Source: Pristionchus mayeri (lineage: Eukaryota; Nematoda; Chromadorea; Rhabditida; Neodiplogasteridae). Taken from it: 64,000 nt of DNA. A program made the position numbers and the translations under genes. The notes beneath the pieces are model-generated. The model searched no databases. It was not told where the DNA came from and saw nothing but the letters and a program-made list of their open reading frames with translations. The stretch lies in NCBI GenBank assembly GCA_036245805.1, contig BTRK01000005.1, positions 5,580,001-5,644,000 on the forward strand. Direction: 5' to 3'. Positions 1-12,800 of this stretch are shown piece by piece; position 1 is the stretch's first letter; each line of letters starts with the position of its first letter.

Positions 1-336
1 ACGCCTGCTGAACGCACAATCTGCAAGTGGATTATTGATTACAGACTGTTTTCCAAAATTTTTATCAGGAAAGGAAAGTATAGACGACCAGCAAGAGTGG
101 CGCTACGAAATTTCAATATAGTTCTATGAATCCATACGGCACCAATCCCTTGTACCAACCCTACTTACAATCAAGTGTACTAAATTCGAAGGATGTAAAA
201 TAAATTAAACTCCGCCCACTTTTCTCGTGATGTTCATGTCCATGAGGAAGTTCTGCGATAGGATCTTCTTCGCTCGCAGGTTGTACAGGTGGATGAAATC
301 ACGGAGGGCCGGGAGGGGAGGCAATCGGGGAGCCAT
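1..336 (-). CDS. TFB1M: Mitochondrial 12S rRNA dimethyladenosine transferase (TFB1M-like), 5' end only
   Basis: Partial, exons complement(220..336) and complement(<1..20); the rest lies left of the window. Exon 1 encodes 39 residues starting at ATG 336, with LPPLPALRDFIHLYNLRA followed by KKILSQNFLMD. This is the characteristic N-terminus of the KsgA/TFB1M family, in which the SQNFL segment precedes the S-adenosylmethionine-binding motif. The donor is AAAA|GTGGGC, and exon 2 begins after CTTGCAG with codons for IVRSAG, which the family expects next. The product dimethylates two adenines in the small-subunit mitochondrial rRNA and acts in the mitochondrial matrix (family knowledge). Two decayed plus-strand copies of this gene lie at 55.1-60.3 kb, and their exon order confirms the assignment. 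Identity is fairly sure, although only 45 residues are visible. Confidence 0.82.
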
Positions 337-1087
337 CTGTGGGTACGGTAGATTACTGTAGCATAAAATTGTAATTACAGTAATGCCGATTACGGTATTC
401 TACTTTCACCGATAATACGATGGTGAACTTCCGTAACTTATTGCAAGGATTTGATTCATTATCAAAAGGATTAAAGCGCCTCCCATCCCATGCATTTTCA
501 TCCCTTTCTTATCCTCATCTCATCAAATAGATTAGATCGATAGATACGTATTTGCTGTAACATTTCATCAAAAATAGCTAAAATCGACGGCTTTATCAGA
601 GCTATTTTCTGGCCGAATCTAGCTTATCATGCGGACACAACACAAATATATTAGCAACAACGACGATGCGAATAAGGGATGGCTTCGCAAGCAATTACTC
701 TCTTGAATCTACACACTATCTCTCCGGTGAGAGATCGAAAATAATGAAAAGAGGCATGTCTTGTGCAGCCATCAATAGTGAAATTCAATGCGAATAAAGG
801 ATCTGAGGGGGCGGGAATCGAATGATTGCGTAGACCGACTAGGGGCTGAAAGAAAATGCGGAAATAATATAATATAATTGCGAAAATCAACTAGAAATGC
901 TATAAATTCATGCTCATGAAAGGGTGGTTGCACATCAGTTGAAAGAGGAACGGGACAAAACAGTGGACAAGACAATGCGCGAAAATAATCATCGACAATC
1001 TGTTTCACAATCAGGAGTCTATAAATAGGGATAATCGATCAATAATTAGGGGTCTTAGTGATCTACCGGTCGATAATCAGTCGATAA
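337..1087. other. Spacer between TFB1M 5' end and guanylate kinase 3' end
   Basis: The two genes lie head-to-tail on the minus strand, so this 0.75 kb should hold the guanylate kinase 3' UTR and the TFB1M promoter. No conserved coding exon was seen; short open frames here have no recognisable sequence. TACTGTAG/TACGGTA-type dispersed motifs occur at about 345-365 and 390-400. Confidence 0.5.
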
Positions 1088-4000
1088 TCACTGTTTGCTC
1101 CTCTGGACGGCGTTGAGATCCTCGCTGAGGACGTTCTTGAACTGCGCGTAGGCCGATTCGAGGTCATCGTTGACGATCTCGTAGTCGAACAGCTTCTCGT
1201 CCTTGGCGACTGCAAGAAAAGTCGGTTGATGATTGCCGGATTTGAGTTACAGTAACCCCCCCCCCCCCTGCAAATGGGCGAAGATTGGACGTTGAGCATT
1301 TGCGAGTGTTTGGGATTTTATAATTTCTCTACTGGAAACCAAATCGAATTGGCCAGAACTAGGAGCCGGAGCAAATAGATTACAGCTGAAGCAAGAGTGT
1401 GACAGGAAATGGAAACTTTTACAGAAACAGAATCCAAAATCTATCTTTTAAAAGGCCACACAATCTACCGGATACAATCTTAATCCTCCTCGAAAACTTT
1501 TTCATAATGCCAATCAACTAATCGATACTCACTCTCCTCCATGTCCTCTCGCGCGTGATTGAGCCGCTTCTGGAGCGTCTCCTCGGTCTCGGTGCCGCGC
1601 GCGCGAAGACGCTTCTCCTGAACATCGTAGATAGTGATAAATAATCACACTCATTGACAAGTATAATCGTAGCGTTAAATTGTATATATTTTTGAAACAC
1701 GAAGACTCGTTATAAGCACAGTTTGGTGATATCAAGGCCTATCTACCGGTAGCTACAGTGGTGAGCTCGAATTCCCCGGTTGGCACACACATCCATGGCT
1801 ACATAGGGTCCCTCTCATTTTGCGAAACTAAGAATGAAACAAACAAACAACAACGAGAAACCAAGAAAAGAAAGCATACAACAAAAACAACAACAACCCA
1901 CCAGTTCATCCACGGAGGGCGCGCGTATGAAGATGTACTTGGCGTCGTTGAGCGACTTCTTCAGATTGCGAACGCCCTGCCAATTAATTAGTTAAATAAA
2001 AATGTAATTAGCATAAATATGTATAAAGTAAGCCGCCAATATATTCTACCATCTCGAAATTTCGATTCAGGTTGCTGTGGCGCAAATAATGACGCCTGGC
2101 TATTCCGCGTTGTTCACAATCATCAAACGCTCGCTTGCTCGGGGAATAGCAGTAATTCGAGCAATCTTTTCTCTCAAAACAACAAAACAATGGTAAATAA
2201 TAATAGTCCCACAATAGGTTATGCCAGGTCCCTTGACGGATTTTCTCTGTCAGTGACCAACCCCCTTCCACCCAAAGGGTGAAAGAGTTTGGAAAACGAG
2301 AGAATCAGAGAAATTCCCTCATCGCCCACCTGCAGTTCCACATCCAACACGCAGATTCGGCCCGAGCTCAGCACGTCGTTCACCGACTTCTTACTGAAAT
2401 GTAGTAAATGTCGTCATAGTGCTCGCACCAAACTACCGTAATCCGGCACCAAACAACTGAACCATTTGAGCCTAAAAAAGTTAAGCAGCATCAGTGCGGC
2501 GCTTTGCTATGCGCGCTCGGGCAAAAGTACCCCATTCATGTACACTGATCTTGTAAAGTTGAGCTGACTTCATCTATGCGGCAGCTCTCCAATGCCACTG
2601 TTTATCTTGCAAAGCTTCTCAACTAGCAAACACTATCAAATCATCGCTCACCTCGTTCCGTAGGTGTTTCCTCCGAAGGTGGCGTACTCGAGGAACTCGT
2701 CCCGTTCAATCATCTTCGCCACCTCGTCTTTCGTGCTGCAAATATTAATATTAAAAAAATTAATATTGATCGAACTAATTTCATAATCACAGAGTTTGCA
2801 TCAAGTAACTCACATTAGTCATTCTCTCTGCCTGCCTATTCATCCATTCGCTCTTAAACATACTGGCTGAAAAGCCAGAAAAGTTCCAAATCATCAATAA
2901 TTCAGAGGCAGCACGCACATATACAGAGCGAGATTATGACTTAGTTCAAAGAAAAAAAGCGAAATATTTATGCCATGATGAAGGGCATCCCCACAACATA
3001 GTATAGCTGGATATTGTCGTGTGGTTATTAAAGAAATTTGCGCAAAATGGTAAAAGCAAATTTCCGGCCATCACTCGGATTTCATGTTTCCGTATGTGTT
3101 CATCCTTCCCACAAGTACGCTAATAGCAATTCAAGGAGCTTGCCAGAGCACAAATATCACGGTATAAATGTAGTAAGAGCCGCGTCGCCACAACCTACTC
3201 CTTTATGTCCTTTTTACGCATTTCAGGCAGAGATGAGATAACATATTTTCAAGGGAAATGAAGCCAACTTCCTCGTTGATTCACCAATGGCAATACGACA
3301 TCTAACGGGACTAAAATACGACCAAAAATAAGAAAAGGGACAAAAATAGCCCCAAAAATATGAAAACAGGACTAAAACAACCCCAAAAATATGAATAACA
3401 AAAATAATTAAATAATTCAGTCACCTGAACCAGTAGTGGACGCCATTCTGCTCGCCCTCGCGCGGATTTCGCGTAGTGTCTGCAAAATGTAAATATTATT
3501 ATTAAATAGTATGAAAAGAAAAATAAAATCATAAACGAAAGCCGGTGGAGAGAAGTTTCACCAAACATCTAAACCCCGGCCGTGGCCGCGCACCACCAGT
3601 ATACTGTGTGCTCAAAGCGTCAATCGCCAAATGGCTTATTTAAAAATTTAATTAAAACAAAACAATAACAACAATAATATTATTAAACCAACGGGAGACG
3701 GAGAAGGCGAAGACGCCCTCGTACTCCTTCATCGCGCGCGTCAGAATCGTGCTCTTGCCGCCGCCGGAGGGACCTGAATGTCTCACTCTCTCAGAATCCT
3801 ATACTCTGACGCTCTCTAACCTGAACGACTGTATGAGTCTCTCAGATTCCCATGCTCTCTCGCCGGATCTCTAGCCCGAACGACTGTCTGACCCTCTCAG
3901 AAACCCATACTCTCTCGCCGGATCTCTAACCTTAACGAAAGTCTGAATCTCTCAGATTCCCATGCTCTCTCGTCCATTTTATTGTCTGATTCTCTCCTAT

Positions 4001-4362
4001 GTCAGCACCCTCTCGCTCGCTCGCTTGTCTGTCTCTCTCATAGTTCCATGCCGGTCTTCGACGCCCTCTAGCGGGCAAGATGGCATCAAACTAGGGATGT
4101 TCATGGCAATGCAACCAGTGAATTGCGTATCCGAATTTTCCATGTTTCACATGTCCAGGATAAAAAGACTTCGGTGCCACGATTGCTGACGAATGCGCTG
4201 TTTCGAAATGAAATTAAAATATAAAAATCGCCAAAGTTGTCCTTCAAATCTCATGTTTCATCATCTCTAGATGAGCGAGACAGCTAGCTCGATTCAATGG
4301 GATGTAGGAAAAGTTGGAAAAAAACACTCACCAGACAGCACGACGGGGCGGGCGGACGGCAT
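1088..4362 (-). CDS. Guanylate kinase, complete, 8 exons, 198 aa
   Basis: complement(join(1088..1209,1533..1617,1902..1976,2330..2393,2652..2735,3425..3479,3693..3773,4332..4362)). The exons total 597 nt with every phase closing on TGA at 1088-1090. The enzyme phosphorylates GMP to GDP with ATP in the cytosol (family knowledge). Visible landmarks are the P-loop GPSGGGKST (residues 11-19), the GMP-binding SHTTRNPR segment (about 37-44), FLEYATFGGNTYGTSKKSV, RICVLDVELQGVRNLKK, a lid region ending RARGTETEETLQKRL, and the C-terminal FDYEIVNDDLESAYAQFK. Length matches the roughly 190-200 aa single-domain eukaryotic enzyme. The start at 4362 gives MPSARPVVLSG directly before the P-loop. All introns are GT-AG; intron 1 (559 nt) contains a degenerate minisatellite. 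Plus-strand fragments of exons 4, 5 and 6 occur at 26.7, 35.1, 48.7 and 49.3 kb. Confidence 0.95.
3775..3975. repeat. Degenerate minisatellite, about 55-bp unit, about 3.6 copies, in guanylate kinase intron 1
   Basis: Successive units share TCTCAGA(T/A)(T/A)CCCA(T/A)... CTCTCTCGCCGGATCTCTA and an ACGACTGTCTGA junction (for example 3832-3886, 3887-3940, 3941-3972). The units contain the same CTCTCTCG core as the small hairpin elements scattered through the window, so the array may have grown from one of them. Confidence 0.75.
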
Positions 4363-6725
4363 GGCTGGGGTGACTAAAAACATTACAATTAATTTGTAAA
4401 ATACACTTTAAGTACTGTAAAAGGGGTACGGTAGCCTCACTGCACCATTGCGCACTAACGCAGCACTAAAGCATCTTTCCATGGAGAGAAATAACAGAGT
4501 GCCTAATTAGAGGTTCCCTCGCGGTGGGAGGATTGCAAGCATCGTCTGACTCTCTTCAAATTGCGTGCTCTCTCGCTTTCTCTAACCTACGAGAAAGAGT
4601 GCACAAATGATGAGAGTCAGACCATTGCTCAATATATTCAGGAAGGGAGGAAGAGGTACCATTAGACGACGTGCGACGATTTCGTATGCCATTTCGCATG
4701 CCACGATACATTTACGCGCCCGAGAGCTCTACTAGATGATGACGGAATGAAGCAGGGAATCTCCTATGCCAATTCTCCTGAGACGAGCAGGCGCATGATT
4801 GGCCTAACGAAGCCTTAGTAAGCTCATTAGTCAGCGGCGAAGACCGGGGGAAAACGCACAGCAACACTTCATTTGAGCCTCTCTTCTACGTAAACTCACA
4901 AACAACCCAAAAAATCCGGTTGTTCTCACGGGAAATTTGAGAAAAAATGCGAACCCAACACTGCTTGGGCCTTTTTATCATCTCGGAGATAGGGAATCTT
5001 CGGAGGCGGATATAGATGAATCCCTGCATTCCGTGCTTATCTCATCTATCTGATGGATTCGCATTTTCGACTCAAATCCCAAAATTCGCGGTAAATCTAC
5101 GCATTAAATCGCTTACGCATGACAGTCGTCGTAAATCGTAATCAATTAGAGTAGAGAGGCGCGGCGACGGTCGTATACGCACACGATGTGTCACTTATCA
5201 CTAGCGATTAGTGTTGCCAAAATCGGCGTGTGCCCTCCTCAATTCGTGTACTCTCTCGTCGGTCAGACAGAGAGATAGAGCGCGCCAATCGAAGTGCACA
5301 ATGTGTGCCAGGAACTGATCACTAGTGACACTATAGAGTGTGACAACCGCTGATTCTTATCAGTCAACATCGTGCCATTGGGGTCAGGCGCGGTGAGAAT
5401 GCCCCGGAATAAGCTTGGCAAGCACTCATTTCTTGATTCTGAGTGAGAGATCATCTGACTCTCTTCAAATCACACACTCTCTCGTCGATCAGAGTGAGCG
5501 AGAGAGCGAGACCATTGTTCTTCTGAGTATTCACTCGTCGTTTTGATTGGTGCGCACAGAATATGGAAAGCCATTTCTTGCCAAGCACCTAGAAAAAGCC
5601 GAAAGTAAGCGGGAGAGGGAAGGATGTCGACATAGAAACGAAATGTGCAGTGTTGGCTAAAAGGGAAAAGAGAAACAGAGAAGCGCCACGTAGATTCGAT
5701 CGTTTTAGCGCCCCGGGGGAGAGATTTCAGCCGAGATTTGATGTTTCAGCGCGCCAGCAAAAACAGAATCTAGCTACGAATTAGCTTGTTTTCAGAAGCG
5801 GACTGAGTAAAAATATATGGATGGCTGGAAGACGAGAGGATAGGAGGGAGGAAAAGAGATGGGAGAGGGAGAGGGAGCAATAACGGCCAGAGGACACGCG
5901 GACTATTGCCCCAGCCGGGTTAGCTGGGGTCAGATGGGGGCGCGATAGCCGCCACTACACGTGTGTGACCTTCTGTCAGATCCAGGGGATGAGAAGGAGG
6001 GGGATACGGACACTGAAACCCGGGATGGATTCCGGGGGCGGGAACGCATAAAGAACGCCGAAAACGGGCGAAATTGTGAGGATTTCCGCTCTTTGTTGAG
6101 CTAAGCATAAAACCCAATGGAATTCATCCGAAAAAGGAGGTGTCTGTGTGAGTTTGAGTGGGATTTGAGCAAACAGTGGTGGGGAAATTGGAGAAAACAA
6201 TGTCTTATCGGCGAGAAAAGACTCGCCTGAGCTCAAGTGTGCGGACTGGAAGGCGGTAGAGATGGAGGCGGGAGGCGCAACGAGCATCACACGACGGATC
6301 TGTAATTTGTAAATGATAAAACTTCGAATAATGACGAAATAGTGCTTCTTTAGCCCAAAATATGATGAAATTATTTGAAAATTGAGAAAATTGATTATTT
6401 GAAATTATTTGGAAATTGAAAATTGATATTCCTTGTATTTCCCTTAGGACACAATTAAACTACGATTTTACATAGTAAAAAGGTAATAATCAAACCAGCG
6501 AAACTCACGGCAATGTTCATGAAAGGCGAAAACGCCTCCTAATTAGCCAAACTATTAATGAAGGAGACGTTGTGTGGTCGAGGAGCGATTTGTCAACAGT
6601 AAGAACGGTCAGCCGCACGCACGTCTTACACCACGAACTTTTTGAATTTGGCAAATCGCGCGAAGATATTGTCGTATTTAATTATCGATTTCCTCTTTTT
6701 CTTTATCTTTTCTTGTATTTCCACG
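4363..6725. promoter_or_regulatory. Divergent spacer between guanylate kinase and the MCPH1-like gene
   Basis: About 2.4 kb lies between two head-to-head start codons and must hold both promoters. No convincing exon was found. It contains two roughly 60-80 bp hairpin elements (4544-4622 and about 5453-5513), further isolated CTCTCTCG repeats, and a purine-rich GAGAGGGA tract at about 5840-5880. No specific transcription-factor site is claimed. Confidence 0.4.
4544..4622. repeat. Small imperfect-palindrome element (CTCTCTCG hairpin family)
   Basis: The ends GTCTGACTCTC and GAGAGTCAGAC are inverted, with an inner CTCTCTCG ... CGAGAAAGAG stem and a short loop. Related copies are at 5453-5513, 26436-26503 and 34628-34693, with partial ones at 7100-7160, 7351-7420 and 36590-36620. 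Confidence 0.7.
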
Positions 6726-6822
6726 ATGGCTACTAGTCTGCCTTATAAGGTTTAGCACTGGCACAAGTCGCGAAACTTTTTCTCATGATTATATGCTCTT
6801 TTACTGTTGTGTTTAGGTCGGA

Positions 6823-9800
6823 ATGACGACTGCTCACGACTTTCCCGACATTAGTCTGTCGTCGATCGGCACTAACGGTTCCTCGCCGGGCCGCCACGGT
6901 CGGCTGAGCACCTTCGACGATGGAGAGTTTCTGTGAGTACAGCTTTCACTTTAGTGGATCCTTTCTGGGTGCAAGCGTCTGAATATGCTCGCTCATGCCA
7001 ATGATTGAGTGTGGAGAACGGGGATTGCTCCCGTAGAATATATACATATTCTGGTCAGCTTAAGGTATCCCCATGTGATATGTGATGCGTGGGAGAAACA
7101 GGGATGTTCCTGTTCGGTCTCTCGCTATTCTATGACCGTCAGAGAACAGCGAGAGAGTGTGTAAAACGAGAGACGCGCGAGGGTCCTTGCTCCCATCATT
7201 CCGCCCGAGACGTGTACTAACGTGTCCAAACGCGCCTGATTATGCATCACTCTTTGCAAACCATTTGAGGTTTTACCTCCCATGTCACTGGAACACTCGG
7301 TTGCCCTAATTTCTCGTTTACATCATTTTCTCGTGAAATCTTATTCATCTCTTCTAATTCCATACTCTCTCCGGTTAGATGGTATGAGAGAGCACTTGAT
7401 ATCGAGAGAGTCAGACAATTATATTTTGCAGTTCCGCCTGTAGTCGCGTAGAGGCGACACCCGAGGTCGTGCCCAATTCAACCGTAATGAGCAGTCGCGA
7501 GAGTGTTGTGCCCGACTCGTATAGAGGCCACGTACACCGTGAGTCTATTCGAAATCACTACCGTATCATGAGGATTACGGTATTTGTTCCAGGCGAGAGT
7601 CTGAGTTTCTTCGACGATTCCGAATTAGACATCAGCCGACCTCTGCCGCCTCGCAAGAATCGCCCCATGATCTCTCCAGTACTGGAGGAAATCGATAATC
7701 GGGATGAGAAAGGGGTACGGTACTTACTCATAATTAATTAATAATTAAAAATCACTTACTCACTGAGAGCCCTTTTGTATATATACAATATATTGCGTGA
7801 TTAGCTTCTGTCTATCGATGGGACATTGTGAAGAAAGTCGAATACCGTAACTCACCGTAATCCAGGCCGCACCGCGCACGCTACGCGTTACTCAGCACGA
7901 CGCGGAGGAGGACGAGCGAGATGATTCTGATTTGGACATCAGTCGACCGCTGCCTCCTCGCAAGAATGCCGATGAGAACGGGGTACGGTAGATACCTAAC
8001 AATACCTCACGGTACTCATGGGCACTAGGTCGGATGAGAAACATGACGCCAGGCCACCTTTGATAAGGGCAGTATGATGTCATAGTTCTTATCCGACGTA
8101 GTGCCTACTCTTATTTCTCGTGTAGGGAACCGGTAACGGCAAATAAGTGAAGCAGTTCGATTATCGTAACCCACCGTACTCCAGGACGCGCCGCGCACGC
8201 TGCGAGTCACTCAGCAGGAGAGTGATGAGGAGCGAGACGACATCTTCGTTGAAGAGTCGCCAGCGAGGATCTATCCAAGACTTTCCGTGCTCAAGGTGGG
8301 CTAATGTTTGAGGAATTGATTGTATTGAAGTTGTGTTGAGTTCTAATAGAGTAGACCACGGGCAACTCGGACCCAGCCCGGTACTACATGTGTCTGTCAT
8401 CCCCCATCCCAGGTATTCGACCCTCGAAACCGCCAGTATTCAATTCCCCGTTTTATTTCCTGACTGACTTCTTATGTTGCTGCGTTGAAACGACAAATCT
8501 CAGTGCTAAAATAATTTTTAAAATATTCCAGGAAACGAACTTCCGCCACCTCGACTACACGCATCTCAGCCAGCGAAAGGGCAGCTACAGAAGCCTCGTG
8601 CAGAGTCCGCAGAGTCAGAGGGTACGGTAGGATGAGAGTACTGTAATCTAGGGTGGCGGGATACTGTAGCCTGGAGCGAACCAGGGGGGGCGATTAACGA
8701 GCAGTCGTCATGAATCACTATTTTTTAAATATTTTTTCTATGCAATAACCCTACCCTTAATCAACTTGACGAGCTAGTCCGATTTTTGACAACCCTATGG
8801 AACCCAAAATTATCGGGATCCTTATCACGGATCTCCTGTAAAAATGCAGGAACGGATGCGACAGAAAAAATTTCAGGTCTTGGATTTAGCTGAAACCTGT
8901 AGGACTGACCAACGTGAGGGTGAGTCTGACCACTCCGTTTTTCGAAATTTGCATGTTGAGCCGAGTTATGACCTACCGCTTCGTAAGAACGTTTTTCACT
9001 CAGTTTTTGACCTACAGCGAGCGGATTTTTTGCAATCGGTTCGCAATACAGAGAGCTACAAGTCAGCTTTTATGCTGCACACACGGAAATGTCATCTTCA
9101 GGTAGATATTCTCGAAAAACGATTTTTGAGGGTAAAGGTAAAGGTAAAGGTACATCCCGTCTTCGAGACTGGGCTCGCGGGAGAACACTGCTAGGCCAGT
9201 GTTAATATGGGCTGATTCAGTCTGGAGTGCCCACCTTTTCGCCAGACCTATTTACCTGCGTGATCTAGTCACGACTACCAATTCCCCGTCCCCAATGGGT
9301 GGGCGCCTTGGTGGAGCGGAGACGGTGTCACGGCCGGGAATCGAACCCGGGTGGGATGGAATGGGAGGGTGCGCCATAGACCACAATATGCAAATTATCT
9401 CACTCGTAACCCGCTTATGATACGATTTTTTTATGTTTGATTCTGATTCCCCACATACGAATTAGGGTATCTATCTGTTTCATTGCTCATAACTTTCGCC
9501 TCTTTATACCGACACTCAGTGGGGAGAACCTGGACTTGTTCAAATTTTTCGATGTCCTTACATTTCGATTTGTATCTCCGCTGTAATGTATGCAAATGCA
9601 CATTTTAGTTACATCGCTAGACTGCTCTCGATGTGCTCCACAATATTGACTTGATGGTCCAAGACCCTAAACTCAACCGTTTTCGAGATACGGTGAGAAA
9701 ACAAATTCAAAGGAGCGCATTGAGAGAATCGGGGATTGGAGTAGTTCTATTACACTGTTTTTTTCTGCGATAATGGTTTTCACACCATATCTCGAAAACG

Positions 9801-12800
9801 GTTGAGTTTAGGGTCTTGGACCACCAAGTCAATATTGTGGAGCACATCGAGAGAAGTCTAAAGATGTCACTAAAATGTGCATTTGCATACATTACAGCGG
9901 AGATACAAATGCAAGGACATCGAAAAATTAGAACAAGTCCAGGTTCTCCCCACTGAGTGTCGATATAAAGAGGCGAAAGTTATGAGCAATGAAACAGATA
10001 GATACCCTAATTCGTATGTGGGAAATCAGAATCAAACATAAAAATGGTATCCTACGTGGGTTACGAGTGAGATAATTTGCATATTGTACCCTCAAAAATA
10101 GTTTTTCGAGAATATCTACCTGAAGATGACATTTTCGTGTGTTCAGCATAACAGCTGACTTCTAGCTCTCTGTATTGCGAACCGATTGGAAAAAATCCGC
10201 TCGCTGTAGGTCAAAAACTGAGTGAGAAACGGCCTTCCAAACGGTAGGTCATAAATCGGCTCAACATGCAAATTTCGAAAAAAACGGAGTGGTTAGACGT
10301 TGTCCTCGCCCTCACTTTGGTCAGTCCTACCGTTTTCAGCTAAATCCAAGACCCGAAATTTTTTTCTGTCGCAAAAGGGTCCAACTTTCCTGCATTTTTA
10401 CAGGAGATCGGTGTTATCGCCAAGTGCTCTTACTTTTATTTTTTTCCATCATATATTTAGTTCCACTTGTATATGTTATTGTATATGTTTCTCCATTCTC
10501 CATTCTCCATTCTCCATTCTCCATTCGAGCGCGGCTGAGAGGCGGTCGATCTCGACTTTCCTCTCTGTCTGTTCTCGTTTGGGAGTCCCCCGGCGTCGAC
10601 TTGGACAACCGTCGGTGGTATCTGTCTGCTGCATGCCCCTCGATGCTCTTCGAATCGGGACGCCCAACTGCAGGACGCTCAAGAAGGACGACAGGATAAT
10701 CGAGATCGAGGATGCAGTGAGTAAATGCCCTTTTGACATCATCGCCCTCCAGGAGACCAGGCGCAAGGGCCATACTAGCCTTACCCTATCCAATTCGCAA
10801 CATCTGCTAGTGGCATACGGTATTCAATCAAGCCATGGTACCGACTTCCTGGTGGACAAACAATGGGCGAACTCAAGCATCTTCCACCCTGTCAATCCTC
10901 GTCTCTCGTACCTGGATATCCCATCAATCGGGTTGCGTATTATCAACGCCTACGCACCTACCTCTTCTTACCCGGATCAAGTCTTCACTACCTTTCTAAA
11001 CGAGCTAAGCACACTAATTGCAACCTCTACCCGTCGTGTTCGACTACCGGGGGGTGGAAGGGGGCATATAGTGGTGCTCGGTGACTTCAACTCGAAGATC
11101 GGATCCAGAGAGGCGATTGAGGAGCGATTTATCGGAAGACATGGACAGGGAGAAAGAAACGAAAGAGGGCAAAGCTTGGTCGACTTCTGCATGGAAGCAA
11201 AGATGTTCGTACACAACACTCGCTTTCAAAAACGCGATACTCGGAAGTGGACATGGCTCAGCCCGAACATGCAATCCCGTAATGCAATCGATTATGTCAT
11301 GACGACCAATCCAAAAATAGTGCAAAACGTCTTTATTGTCGGGAGCTTTGATTTCGCAACTGACCATAGGCTTTTGATGGCCACAGTCAAAATAACGTCA
11401 GAAGTGAAACGTCGTTTCCACAAGTCTCGGCCAAAAGTGCAACTTGATAAGAACAAATTTGTGTCCGGAATATTGTCTCTAACGCGAACCGATGTGAATA
11501 GTTACGAAAGGATGACTTCTGCAATCCAATCAATTGCTGACGAATCCACGACACAGGTTCCATCTGAAGATCGATTTTCACCACAAACCAAGAAACTGTT
11601 TGCTGAAAGACGAAGATTAAGAGATCAAAATCCTACGCCGATCATTCGAATGCAGTTTTCAGTCACTAGTAAAGCACTGCGTTTCTCGATTCAAAACGAC
11701 ATAAGAAAGCGTCATCTGGAAATAGTTCGACAAGCAGTGGAATATGGATATAGTACGAAAAAGGCTCTAAGGAGTTCACAAATAGGACAGACAAAACTAT
11801 TCCAACTCGAACGAGAAGATGCGAACACGAAGAATGAACTGGATACTGTAGTCAAGAATTATTACGATGACTTATTCCGAAGAACGAGACGGCCGAAACG
11901 AGAAAAATTTCTGACAAATGACTTCTTCCCACCAATTATCGAAAGTGAAGTATGGCACGCGATTTACAAACTGAAAAACGGAAAGTCCCCTGGCCCGGAC
12001 AAGGTAACAGCAGAGATGTTGAAGTACGGTAGTGACATCCTTGTCAAACCCCTTTGCTCTCTGTTCAACAAATGGATACTGGAGGAGACTGTTCCCGATA
12101 CTCTGCCAAACTCACTGATATCACTCATTTATAAGAAAGGAAATCAACTCGACATTTCAAACTACCGTCCAATTGCACTCTTAAATCTGATATACAAAAC
12201 ATTCACCTCGGCCATCGATAATCGAATAGAAAAAACGTTGTCCACGAGCCAACCACCGGAGCAAGCCGGCTTTCGCAAGAACTATGCAACAACGGACCAC
12301 ATGTTTACTCTCCACGAACTGATGAGCAAGTCGGTTGAGTACAACTTTCCATTGTACCTGGTCTTCATTGATTTTGCAAAAGCTTTTGATTCGGTAGAAT
12401 TCAGTGGCTTGTGGAGTGCATTATTTCAACAAGGAATCCACTCGAAGATCGTGAACACCTTGCGACAAGTATACCAAAAGGCCAAAGTTTTCGTAAGAGT
12501 TGGATCGAGCAAAGTGCCCATTGATGTAGAAAGAGGCGTCCGTCAAGGAGTTCCGTTGTCTCCCCACCTCTTTAACAGTGTACTGGAAGGTGTATTTCGT
12601 GAAATGAATTGGGATGATTTTGGAATAAGGATCGACGGAAGAAATCTGACCCATTTGCGATACGCAGATGACATCGTCCTAATTTCACATGACCCCAAAG
12701 AAGTTTCAAGTATGTTGCGTGAACTGGTGAATGCGAGCAAAAAAGTTGGATTGAAAATAAACCAAAAGAAAACTGTCGCCATGACGAACCGTACTCAAGT

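Noticed and set aside
1752..1790. GAGCTCGAATTCCCC resembling a cloning-vector polylinker
   Set aside because: It lies in an intron with normal flanking nematode-like sequence and no other vector sequence; a chance run of restriction-like sites.
3775..3975. CRISPR-like array in guanylate kinase intron 1
   Set aside because: The units are contiguous and degenerate with no unique spacers; it is a minisatellite in a eukaryotic intron.
9330..9385. A functional tRNA gene on the minus strand
   Set aside because: Only the T-arm/B-box is convincing; no cloverleaf, and the sequence continues into a SINE-like body with a tandem tail.
10300..10632. LINE protein starting at 10300 (1037 aa)
   Set aside because: The frame is open there by chance, but the target duplication shows the LINE begins at 10480; the upstream part belongs to the palindrome's right arm and intron.
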